Of a DNA stretch of 64,000 nt, positions 16,034 through 23,107 are shown piece after piece (within the stretch, counting starts at the first letter, position 1; every line of letters begins with the position of its first letter). The stretch is taken from contig NZ_MWPH01000002.1 of the NCBI RefSeq assembly GCF_002177135.1, positions 310,001 through 374,000 of the forward strand. Reading direction: 5' to 3'. The translations under genes and the position numbers were made by a program. Under the pieces are notes generated by a model. It was not told the origin of the DNA. It saw only the letters and a list, made by a program, of their open reading frames with translations, and made no database searches. This DNA is from Natronolimnobius baerhuensis (GTDB lineage: Archaea > Halobacteriota > Halobacteria > Halobacteriales > Natrialbaceae).

Positions 16034-17743
16034 TCACTCTTTATTGTCGTTCAAATCATCCAAATCAGGATCCCCAAAACCACCAACACGTCCTCCTGAT
16101 GATTGACCTACGGTTTGATAAACCGATTTCTGATGTTCAAGGAACTCTTGGAATGTCTGGTCGGGATCTCTGATAATCGGCACAGTATAGTTAATGCCGC
16201 CAAGATCGACCGGATTCGGTCCTCCCGGGTAATAGTCCATCCGCCTTCTCACGTCAATGTCTCCATCCAGAATAGCATCAATAGTATCCACTGTAAAGCC
16301 ATAGTCCTTCATGTATAGGCGCTTGAGATCAGCACCATTCAAGATATTTGAGCCAGTTTCTGACTCAAGATAGTCTAAGTAGAGAGCTGTCCCCATCCAT
16401 ATCTGAGTCAGGTTCTCTAGATCTGACTCGTATAGTTCTTCGAAACCTTCCACCCACCCGTGGCTCGCGTGCTGCCAGTTGAGAAACTGTCTATCAGTTT
16501 TGATCTCGTACCTTACGGCCGCAGAGGTTAATTCGGTTATCGATTCGTAGCATGCCCAACTTAGCAAATCGGCTGGGTCAACATCTCCTGTTGATCTATA
16601 GAACCATGCGGTAGTCTGGTATTCAGTGAGTCCTTTGTCGGACTGGAGTACATCCCTCAAATATTTCGGGAACCCATTGATCAATAGAGTGGTGTACCGT
16701 TCATCTTGTCGCTGGTCGGCATCACGTTTTATCACTGAAGTTGCAGATATCCAACCCAATCTCCTGATTCCGACCGCTGCCGGATACCACAACTCAGCAT
16801 CGATTGAATCCGAGATCAATCTACGAGACGTGTCGATAGCCTCCCGCCGAACACGTTCCTCATCTGGTGCAAATCCAAGTAAGTCGATTAGATCACTTTG
16901 GCCCTCAAGAACGTGCTCAAGGGGCCGTTCTAGTTCCTCCTCAATCGCTGTTTCACCAATCGACTCCGCTGTACTCGTGACTTCTACCGCGGTCTGGGTC
17001 AAGTCTTCATCTATGGCATCTTCAACAATGTGAGCTAGTTGATCCACGCAGACGCCCTCCAATGATTCGTCTACGGGAGATTCTTCTTCGAAAATATCCT
17101 CTGAGCCCGTTTTCAATAAGTTGTTAATTCGATCAGCGAGTATATCTAATCCGAATTTGGCGCTAACCCGATCAGATTGTTCTATTGAAGAGCGAATGAC
17201 TGAGATCAGGGTGAGGAAAGGATCTCGGTCAGTCGGATCTCCTGTTGAAGCCTCTGATACAGAGATTATGTGTTCAGAGGTCAAATTATCACTTATTTGA
17301 TTGAGAATCCCTTCTGGAGTCGTTTTCTCAAGTGTTTCATCAACGAATTCGTACATAGTCCAGAACGCGCCAACGGCTAGGAGAAATGCTGTGAGGACCA
17401 AAACGGTCAACTGAAAATTTGAAAAGAGATCAATGAGGAAGAGGACGGCTATGTTGAAGCCAATTGAGATAGCGAATATTCCAACAGCCCATTTGTAGGC
17501 TGGATCGGAGCTGAACGAGGAGGCAAGCCGTGGTGAGTAACTGGAAGCAGACAACTGAACACCAAGGATGAGGACAGAGAATACAATAGCGAAAATCGCT
17601 GCCTGGGCCCTAGCCAAGGTATTTAGAATCGATACCCCAGTGCCGGAGATTGTGTAATTGAGGCAGTAGGTAGCTCCGGATAACCCGATCAGCAGTAGAG
17701 TGAGAGCCCCCCATTTCGGCCAATCGTCCTTCAGCCCCACCAT
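16034..17743 (-). CDS. DUF2254-like membrane protein in AT-rich cargo
   Basis: 569 aa from the ATG at 17743 (a GTG one codon earlier is in frame). Four membrane helices fill the first 130 residues; the block AIFAIVFSVLILGVQLSASS YSPRL (residues about 49-73) resembles DUF2254 proteins. A long soluble region of about 430 residues follows and ends in an Asp/Asn-rich tail. Base composition is clearly lower in G+C than the flanking viral genes, pointing to separate acquisition. Role unknown; a superinfection or defence role is only a guess from its cargo position. Confidence 0.6.
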   Translation of the reverse strand: MVGLKDDWPKWGALTLLLIGLSGATYCLNYTISGTGVSILNTLARAQAAIFAIVFSVLILGVQLSASSYSPRLASSFSSDPAYKWAVGIFAISIGFNIAVLFLIDLFSNFQLTVLVLTAFLLAVGAFWTMYEFVDETLEKTTPEGILNQISDNLTSEHIISVSEASTGDPTDRDPFLTLISVIRSSIEQSDRVSAKFGLDILADRINNLLKTGSEDIFEEESPVDESLEGVCVDQLAHIVEDAIDEDLTQTAVEVTSTAESIGETAIEEELERPLEHVLEGQSDLIDLLGFAPDEERVRREAIDTSRRLISDSIDAELWYPAAVGIRRLGWISATSVIKRDADQRQDERYTTLLINGFPKYLRDVLQSDKGLTEYQTTAWFYRSTGDVDPADLLSWACYESITELTSAAVRYEIKTDRQFLNWQHASHGWVEGFEELYESDLENLTQIWMGTALYLDYLESETGSNILNGADLKRLYMKDYGFTVDTIDAILDGDIDVRRRMDYYPGGPNPVDLGGINYTVPIIRDPDQTFQEFLEHQKSVYQTVGQSSGGRVGGFGDPDLDDLNDNKE

Positions 17744-17822
17744 CACTTATCATATCAATAGTGCACTAGGTCTTACATTTGCCGGTTGACCTCTGTATTG
17801 GGAATTTACTATCAACAGCCCT

Positions 17823-18077
17823 CTAGTCCCGATCAACGGTTACGGCCTTCTTGACCTTGAAACTCGTCACTCGAGTACTCAGTGTCTCGGCGATCTCTTG
17901 GCGCTGCTCGTGCGTGAGGTCGTCGCGCTCGAGGACCTGGCGTGCGGCTGCGACGAGCAGGGGCACGTCCTCGCAAGCAGAGACGACGGCTTTCGTCTTG
18001 TTACAGTCGTAGAAGTCCGCTGCTCGCTCGATTGCGCTGTTCCGGTAGGCGTAGTCGCCGTCAGTTCTGATTCGCAT
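17823..18077 (-). CDS. 84-aa haloarchaeal protein (DUF7692-like)
   Basis: 84 aa from the ATG at 18077, MRIRTDGDYAYRNSAIERAA, then ADFYDCNKTKAVVSACED and a helical C-terminal half. Short proteins of this pattern recur in haloarchaeal plasmids and proviruses and resemble ribbon-helix-helix style regulators, though the fold is not certain. It lies between the two AT-rich membrane protein genes but has normal high G+C, so it is probably part of the original viral backbone. The domain number is from memory. Confidence 0.6.
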   Translation of the reverse strand: MRIRTDGDYAYRNSAIERAADFYDCNKTKAVVSACEDVPLLVAAARQVLERDDLTHEQRQEIAETLSTRVTSFKVKKAVTVDRD

Positions 18078-18205
18078 GCTCGTACACACGACCCCCAAAA
18101 TCCTAGTTTTTTCGACTCACTGAACCAGCCCATTCAGCCCAAAACGGGGGTGTTTCTATCAGTCAACCAGAGTGGTTCGGTAGATCGGCAGCCCGATCAC
18201 CGACC

Positions 18206-18242
18206 AATATGCACACGGGGTTCGTCGTCTCGTGTGCATATT
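18206..18242. repeat. Perfect 12-bp inverted repeat
   Basis: AATATGCACACG at 18206-18217 is repeated in reverse complement at 18231-18242, with a 13-base loop. It lies in the 250-base gap between the 84-aa gene and the 279-aa membrane protein gene, both leftward. It could be a dimeric regulator site for the 84-aa gene or a transcript end for the membrane protein gene. No T-run follows in either direction, which weakens the terminator option. Confidence 0.6.
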
Positions 18243-18328
18243 CGGGAAACGTGGTTTGCCGACGTGCGACCCCTGGGGATTTACTGGGAGATAATGTAGA
18301 GAAAGACACCGATTCGGATATGAACGAG

Positions 18329-19168
18329 TTAGTTGTCTTTGTGTAGGTCGTATTCTTCAATCTCCTCTTCATCAAGAAGATTAAGCGGTATAGCGTAGAT
18401 TAGGATTAAAATGAAGATTGACCAGACCACTGGTATATTATATACCTTGTGTGATTCATCAAGAGAAATTATATGATCAGGTATCAATTCAAAAATGGCG
18501 ATAATTAGGATGGAAGGGAAGATGAATACAACTGCAAATACAATCAAAGATAGGGAAGCTACGAAAGAGTATTTGATAACCATCTGATTATCTGTTCTAA
18601 ATAGGATTCCTTCCTCCCACTTCACCATAATTGATCTCATGAATAAGACCAGCAATATAATTCCAACTACCATTGTCGGTGTGATTGGTCCATATTGAGC
18701 AAATATTCCATACTGCAGGTGGGGATCTAAGTATGTCCAGAATGCCCAGAGGGCCAATCCAAAGAAGAATATATTGACAGACGATGCGACAAAAATGTAA
18801 TAAAGTATAGATGTCAGATTCAGCAGATGTGTTTTGAAATCGTCAGCAGAACTTCTAAGCCATGCACTTCTAATAATTGTAGTTATTATTGCCCCAATTA
18901 CAAACAAAAGTGATAAAAATGTCAGTCCTGTGCCTAAGATGACTAAAGGATTATCTAATTGAGAGAGGAGACTGACACCAATCACTATCCCTCCACTAAC
19001 TATCATCAGCAAGCTTACTGTGAGTAACTCTAATTCTAAAGGAAATCCACTCCTATTGATATCCATAGAATCATGAAAGGACATGAGTGCTTGCATTAAA
19101 ATAGCTATAGCAGGAGCAACTAATCCTACAAACTGGAGTAGTGATAGTAGTAGCTCTTGGTCAGGCAT
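18329..19168 (-). CDS. Multi-TM membrane protein in AT-rich cargo
   Basis: 279 aa, mostly hydrophobic, with about seven membrane helices spread over the whole length (for example LLQFVGLVAPAIAILMQALM near the start, IVSGGIVIGVSLL, LTFLSLLFVIGAIIT, and VWSIFILILIYAIPLNLL near the end) and a short acidic tail (DEEEIEEYDLHKDN). It has the lowest G+C of any gene in the window, with codons ending in A/T and Ile-rich composition. No family recognised. Together with the 569-aa gene it forms foreign-looking cargo between viral backbone genes. Confidence 0.6.
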   Translation of the reverse strand: MPDQELLLSLLQFVGLVAPAIAILMQALMSFHDSMDINRSGFPLELELLTVSLLMIVSGGIVIGVSLLSQLDNPLVILGTGLTFLSLLFVIGAIITTIIRSAWLRSSADDFKTHLLNLTSILYYIFVASSVNIFFFGLALWAFWTYLDPHLQYGIFAQYGPITPTMVVGIILLVLFMRSIMVKWEEGILFRTDNQMVIKYSFVASLSLIVFAVVFIFPSILIIAIFELIPDHIISLDESHKVYNIPVVWSIFILILIYAIPLNLLDEEEIEEYDLHKDN

Positions 19169-19507
19169 TATATTGATTGGTCTCTATCAAGTATAAAATA
19201 CCACTGAATATACAACATCATATCTCTGTTGTATTGATCCTCTGTTTCGTGTGCTTCAACTGGAGATCTGCGTGCGGAAGTGGGGCGGGGGCGGTGTATT
19301 TTTTCGGCTCTGTCCCCTTGGGGACACACGCCAAGGGGGTTTTCGCGCTTCGCGCGAAACGACCCCGCACGCGGTGCGGCGGGATCGGCGCGGCGACCCC
19401 GCCCTCGAGCAGAAAACTACAACCAGAATTGACTAAGCACCGCTCTTACGCAAGTAAACTTGCTGAAAACAGGTATCAGAACAGCGTTGCCACTCAGGAG
19501 GGCGGTT
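19169..19507. other. GC-rich hairpin cluster, possible origin or terminator
   Basis: No gene is supported here. Between 19280 and 19405 several palindromes are packed together: GTCCCCTTGGGGAC at 19312-19325, TTTCGCGC/GCGCGAAA at 19341-19359 and CCGCAC/GTGCGG at 19365-19379. An outer pair GGGGCGGGG (about 19282-19290) and CCCCGCCC (19397-19404) can enclose them all. The sequence is flanked by AT-rich DNA to the left and by the 539-aa winged-helix gene to the right. A replication origin structure for that protein is possible; a bidirectional transcription end is the simpler alternative. Confidence 0.45.
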
Positions 19508-21127
19508 CTACCAGTCGGCGAGCGAACCGACTCGTCGGCTGTCTTGTCCGCCGCCAGGTGTCCGCCAGATCATCGGCACCTGACTGAACAGCACGACGTC
19601 GTTCCCTGAGTGCCGCCAGGCGTCGATTGCTTCCTGTGCGACCTCGCGGGCGTTCTCGAGGCTATCGCCTTTCAGCATCGACAGCACGGCGTCAACACGG
19701 AGCTTCTTCGGGTTGCCCTGCTCGTCAAAGTCGATTTTAGCGCCGTTCTCGGCAAGCCACTGCTGGAACGGCGACGACTCGGCGACGTGATCGGCCAGGC
19801 CCATCACGTGCTGAATTCGGTCGGCGAAACTCTCGATTGCGTACTCGGCCGACTCGACGAGCGCGCGCAGTTCCTCTTGGTACTTGCGCGCTCGGAACGA
19901 GATCTCGCCTTGGTCAAGCTCGAGGATGTCTCCAAGATCCTCGATGGCGCGGTAGATCGTCGCCGGGTGCTTGCCCAACTCGTCGGCCAGCCCGTCGACA
20001 GTGCCGTGTCCATCCGTCGCGACCGTCTCGGTCACTTCGCGAGCGGTGTCGCTCATATCCCGCAGCGTGGTCATTAGCAGGTGATCGGTCTTCGACTCGA
20101 GTCGGGGTGTCGGGTCTTCGTAGAGTTCGACTGGATCGTCACGGGCGACGGCGTCGAAGTGATCGTCAGCGACGTACACGCCGCTGCCATCGGGTGCCAG
20201 CGGAATATCCTCCCAATGCAGCGCGTTCAGTAGCGTCTCTTCGATCTGCTCGGTGACTTCGTGTCTGTCAGCCCATGCCCATGCATTCCCGTCGTTGTTC
20301 GCCTTGTTCACTAAGACCTCGACTTTCGGGTGATACGACGGGTGGTCTTTCGACACCGCATCGGGGTCTTTCAGCTGGTAGATCTCGAACTTTCGTCCGT
20401 AGGTGTGTCCCGGCAGTAGCTCGCTGGCCGACGCAGGGTCGAGAAACAGCCGATTCTGGTGGTTGATCACCTCCTTATTATCCAGATGCAACTCGGCTTT
20501 GATTCCCTCCAGGTCGGAGAGATAGTGAACGACCTTCTGCAGCACACCCGCCGAAGACAGTTTCTCAGCCCATTCACGCTGGATACGAACATAGCGTTCG
20601 TACGCCCACATTCGGCTGGCTTCGTGCGGCTCTGCCCGCAAGTACTCGGAATTGATTCGCTCGCCGGCGTGCTCGAAGATCTCTTCGAAAAACGCTGGCA
20701 ACAACTCGAGGCCGCGGTCGGCTTCGATGTTACTCAGGTGGAATTCGACGTCGACACCGTCGACCTCGCCCATTTGGTTTTCCCAGGGGAGGTTGATCGG
20801 CTCGCCGGTCTCCCAGTGGCGCATGTCCGGGAATCGGGGCGAGATGTTGAACGACGCTTTTCGCTCGCCGCGCCCGCGCCCAACGATATCCCACTCGTAC
20901 AGGCGTTCGGCGTTGATTCCGTCGCTCAGCCGCGGCGCGAACCCGGACTGGCTGTACTTGACTTTCAACAGCCACGGCTCGCCGTCGATCTCGACGTTCA
21001 ACTCGAGGTAGCCTTCGAACGGATCACCGAGCATGACCGACGAGAGCGCGTCGTAGGGACCGCGACCCCAGTCGGGCCACTTCCAGCGACCCTCGATCTC
21101 GTGGGGCGTCGTTTCGACCTGGCTCAT
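19508..21127 (-). CDS. Large viral protein with central winged helix, candidate replication factor
   Basis: 539 aa, soluble. Residues 1-350 form one or more unrecognised domains rich in Trp and acidic residues. A winged-helix motif (VDGLADELGKHPATIYRAIE, about residues 376-395) follows, and the last 110 residues include LAENGAKIDFDEQGNPKKL and a helical end. Large single-copy proteins with a DNA-binding domain in beta-type pleolipoviruses are candidate replication proteins, and the adjacent hairpin cluster fits that idea. It overlaps the upstream 27-codon frame by ATGA and ends the leftward operon. I do not recognise a catalytic motif. Confidence 0.6.
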   Translation of the reverse strand: MSQVETTPHEIEGRWKWPDWGRGPYDALSSVMLGDPFEGYLELNVEIDGEPWLLKVKYSQSGFAPRLSDGINAERLYEWDIVGRGRGERKASFNISPRFPDMRHWETGEPINLPWENQMGEVDGVDVEFHLSNIEADRGLELLPAFFEEIFEHAGERINSEYLRAEPHEASRMWAYERYVRIQREWAEKLSSAGVLQKVVHYLSDLEGIKAELHLDNKEVINHQNRLFLDPASASELLPGHTYGRKFEIYQLKDPDAVSKDHPSYHPKVEVLVNKANNDGNAWAWADRHEVTEQIEETLLNALHWEDIPLAPDGSGVYVADDHFDAVARDDPVELYEDPTPRLESKTDHLLMTTLRDMSDTAREVTETVATDGHGTVDGLADELGKHPATIYRAIEDLGDILELDQGEISFRARKYQEELRALVESAEYAIESFADRIQHVMGLADHVAESSPFQQWLAENGAKIDFDEQGNPKKLRVDAVLSMLKGDSLENAREVAQEAIDAWRHSGNDVVLFSQVPMIWRTPGGGQDSRRVGSLADW

Positions 21128-21207
21128 CGGCGCACCTCCTGATCGTCGCCAGCGCCAGGCGCTGACGAGTCCCGTAGCTCAGAACCGCGGGCAATCAAGC
21201 GGTGCAT
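21124..21207 (-). CDS. 27-codon frame linking DUF488 and winged-helix genes
   Basis: A frame of 27 codons begins at an ATG that shares its A with the DUF488 stop (TGATG) and ends in ATGA with the start of the 539-aa gene. Exact fit at both ends suggests translation, at least as a coupler that keeps ribosomes moving to the large gene. The peptide (MHRLIARGSELRDSSAPGAG ...) is polar with no domain. Confidence 0.4.
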   Translation of the reverse strand: MHRLIARGSELRDSSAPGAGDDQEVRR

Positions 21208-21731
21208 CAGTCCCCTCCAGCCTCCGCAAATTCCTGCAGCGTAGCCGTCTCGTCGCTACTCTCGCCGCTTTCGCTGTCAGTCGCTATCGGAATTGTTGAC
21301 GGGTCCGGGTGATGAACGACCTCGACGTCCTCGAGGCGACCGGCGACGACGTCCGCGAGCAGTCGCCGGTGACACCAGCGAGCGTCTTTCTCCCAGCACA
21401 CCAGCCAGATATCACACTCTCGAGCGCGGTCGGCGAGTTCATCGATCACCGCCTGGGGGCCGTCTCGCTCGAGGTACTGCAGATACCGCGGTTCGTAGCT
21501 CACCGAATCCCAGGCGATTGCCGCTGGGTTGGGCTCGTCGTTCTTTTCGGCGGCTTCTTCGACCGTCTTGTACGCATCCAGCAGGTCGTTGGGCGGGGCA
21601 ACGGCCGGGATATTCCGATCAGTCACCCGGTCCACGAAGTCCTTCGGATACCGAACCACGCCGAAGACGTCGACGTCCGCGGCTGGCCCGTACTGCGAGA
21701 GACCACCGAAGTAGGTCGTGTGAACCGTCAT
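21207..21731 (-). CDS. DUF488 family protein
   Basis: 174 aa from the ATG at 21731. The signature CDIWLVCWEKDARWCHRRLL (about residues 125-144) is the DUF488 motif with two Cys and CHR, and the N-terminus TTYFGGLSQYGP fits the family opening. Structures and biochemistry of this family are sparse; a nucleic-acid or nucleotide-related role is suspected. The start overlaps the stop of the upstream nuclease-like gene by ATGA, so both belong to one leftward viral operon. Confidence 0.78.
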   Translation of the reverse strand: MTVHTTYFGGLSQYGPAADVDVFGVVRYPKDFVDRVTDRNIPAVAPPNDLLDAYKTVEEAAEKNDEPNPAAIAWDSVSYEPRYLQYLERDGPQAVIDELADRARECDIWLVCWEKDARWCHRRLLADVVAGRLEDVEVVHHPDPSTIPIATDSESGESSDETATLQEFAEAGGD

Positions 21732-22180
21732 TGTGGCCCCCGAAGGTCGTCGAAAACGGCTGTCCAAGTGATCTGTCGGTACTGCTCGGCGCTGCGGCCA
21801 CCGTTGCCGCAGTCCCACCAACTGCCGCCAATGATTCGATCAACTGTCTTCGCTCGAGTAAGCGAAATACGTAGTATCTCGTCGGTGTCGCGCTCGAGGA
21901 CGACGAGAATGTACCAGCCGTTCGCGTCGACCAGGCGCTCGTGATTCTCGCGGCGAATCCACCAGCGACCGGCGCGGTCGTCGTACGTTTCGTAACACGA
22001 CTTCGCCTCGGCGACCTCGCCAACCGTTGCGATCACGCCGACCTGCTCGCCGATCACGTCCTGGACGAACTCGAGATCGTGCCATTCGGCACGGTCGTCG
22101 TCGACACGCTCGAGGGGCCACCGTTCGCAGGCAGCCGATTCGACGTAGTGGCCGCGTTCGCGGTTCTCGGCGACCGTCAT
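21728..22180 (-). CDS. ExK nuclease-like viral protein
   Basis: 150 aa. The block GVIATVGEVAEAKSCYETYD (residues about 48-67) has a strand followed by ExK (EAK) as in PD-(D/E)xK enzymes and is followed by a helix and the strand GWYILVVLE, the same order as in the 127-aa protein at 15568. The acidic residue before the ExK strand is not obvious. It overlaps both neighbours by ATGA. A nuclease or an inactive nucleic-acid-binding relative are both possible. Confidence 0.5.
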   Translation of the reverse strand: MTVAENRERGHYVESAACERWPLERVDDDRAEWHDLEFVQDVIGEQVGVIATVGEVAEAKSCYETYDDRAGRWWIRRENHERLVDANGWYILVVLERDTDEILRISLTRAKTVDRIIGGSWWDCGNGGRSAEQYRQITWTAVFDDLRGPQ

Positions 22181-22596
22181 CGGGAACCACCGTTCGATTC
22201 GAGCGTCTCACGGTCGGTCAATCGAATCGCCGCAATGCCGTGCTCGACACTACATGCGGTGATCGTCGCTGTGAACTGTATCCCAGGTGTCTCGATGGTA
22301 GCACGCTTGCACCGCCAGATACCGGTGAAATCGAATCCCTCACTGACCGCAGACGCGACCTCAACGTGCACGATCACGTCGTCGTCGATCCGATCAATCT
22401 GGAACGCAGGGACTCGAGCACCGTCGATTCGAACTGGAACGTGCTGCTCGCTCGAGGCAGTCCCGCCGTCTGCCCGAACTTCCCGTTCCTCGAGCGAACG
22501 GCGAACGTCGTCGTCGCTCGCTTGATGGGCTGGATGGGCTATGGGCGTCCGACTCGAGACGTGATACAGGCGGCTGGCCCGGACGAACTCAGACAT
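22177..22596 (-). CDS. Unrecognised viral protein, 139 aa
   Basis: 139 aa from the ATG at 22596; an ATG three codons upstream is also in frame. The N-terminal half is polar and acidic (ASDDDVRRSLEEREVR, about residues 25-40) and the C-terminal half looks like a beta-rich domain (VIVHVEVASAVSEGFDFTGI). It overlaps the zinc-finger gene upstream by 8 bases and the ExK gene downstream by ATGA. No domain recognised. Confidence 0.62.
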   Translation of the reverse strand: MSEFVRASRLYHVSSRTPIAHPAHQASDDDVRRSLEEREVRADGGTASSEQHVPVRIDGARVPAFQIDRIDDDVIVHVEVASAVSEGFDFTGIWRCKRATIETPGIQFTATITACSVEHGIAAIRLTDRETLESNGGSR

Positions 22597-22831
22597 CGGA
22601 CTCACCCCCTTGGTGGCCGTTCGCCGTCTCTGGGTCTGGAATCTCGAGCGCTTTCCCAGCTGCAGAGCCTCGAGTCAGTCGCCGGTACGAATCGCAGTTC
22701 GAGCAACGGTGAACTCGGTTCTGATTATCGCCATAGACGCGACTGAAGCGGTCAGAAACGTGTCTCTCGCAGTGAAGGCATGTCGATCCGGTGCCGGTCG
22801 ACGGCCACGGTGCGACCGTCACGCCGACCAC
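22589..22831 (-). CDS. Small zinc-finger protein (DUF7563-like)
   Basis: 80 aa. A CxxC pair in CLHCERHVSDRFSRVYGD and a second in VHRCSNCDSYRRL (about residues 18-50) form a treble-clef or ribbon-type zinc site common in haloarchaeal mobile DNA. The annotated start is GTG at 22831, which lies within the right att repeat; an ATG at 22841 is out of frame. Its first 11 codons recur in the left repeat. It heads the leftward operon, whose promoter must lie in the repeat: AGATATTTC on the minus strand, about 22857-22865, is a weak TATA candidate. Confidence 0.68.
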   Translation of the reverse strand: MVGVTVAPWPSTGTGSTCLHCERHVSDRFSRVYGDNQNRVHRCSNCDSYRRLTRGSAAGKALEIPDPETANGHQGGESDV

Positions 22832-22953
22832 CTCCGGCCATACTGTTGACTAAGTAGAAATATCTCAAAAGCGAGAATTGGATTTTCGGGTGTCTCAGGG
22901 GGCTGAGAACCCCACGGATGAACACTTAGATAATTTCGAGTGGGACCGCCGAG
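22798..22953. repeat. Right attachment repeat (attR)
   Basis: Partner of 4403-4558. It covers the last 13 bases of the functional tRNA-Pro (22941-22953) and 143 bases beyond, including the start of the zinc-finger gene. A short hairpin CTCAGGGGGCTGAG (about 22894-22907), present in altered form in the left copy (TTCAGGGGGTTGAG), may end the tRNA transcript. Confidence 0.88.
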
Positions 22954-23011
22954 AATTGAACTCGGGTCCTACGGACCCCATCCGCAGAGGATACCACTAC
23001 CCCACGGTCCC
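22941..23011 (-). tRNA. tRNA-Pro (GGG)
   Basis: 71 bases on the minus strand. Acceptor stem GGGACCG/CGGTCCC with discriminator A, anticodon stem TGCGG/CCGTA enclosing loop ATGGGGT (anticodon GGG, reads CCC and CCU), and T stem CCGAG/CTCGG with loop TTCAATT. CCA is not encoded. The tRNA remains intact because the element brought an identical 3' end; the displaced 13-base copy lies at 4546-4558. Confidence 0.93.
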
Positions 23012-23107
23012 GTATCGTATTCGATGGCCGTCTGCTGTTTAAGCGTGTCGTTTCGCTGCCGTTCACGCCCCTCATCGTCCCCAAACAGCCCTCAAGCGGA
23101 CTCGAGG

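Larger units (their letters stand above)
4403..22953. mobile_element. Integrated pleolipovirus-type provirus at tRNA-Pro(GGG)
   Basis: The element spans about 18.4 kb between direct repeats 4403-4558 and 22798-22953, whose tRNA-side end is the last 13 bases of tRNA-Pro. The integrase sits beside the left repeat. The virion operon at 10113-15289 has the order known from pleolipoviruses: multi-TM membrane protein (VP3-like), Tat-exported spike with C-terminal anchor (VP4-like), two further membrane proteins, and a P-loop ATPase (VP8-like). SNJ2 is the known temperate pleolipovirus that integrates into a tRNA gene. The Orc1/Cdc6, pilin pair and AT-rich cargo are additions I do not associate with the conserved core. 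All core genes look intact, so it may be inducible. Confidence 0.88.

Noticed and set aside
4403-22953. Integrative plasmid or conjugative element instead of a virus
   Set aside because: No relaxase, VirB4-like or coupling protein motif is seen, while the Tat-exported spike with C-terminal anchor and the gene order fit a pleolipovirus.
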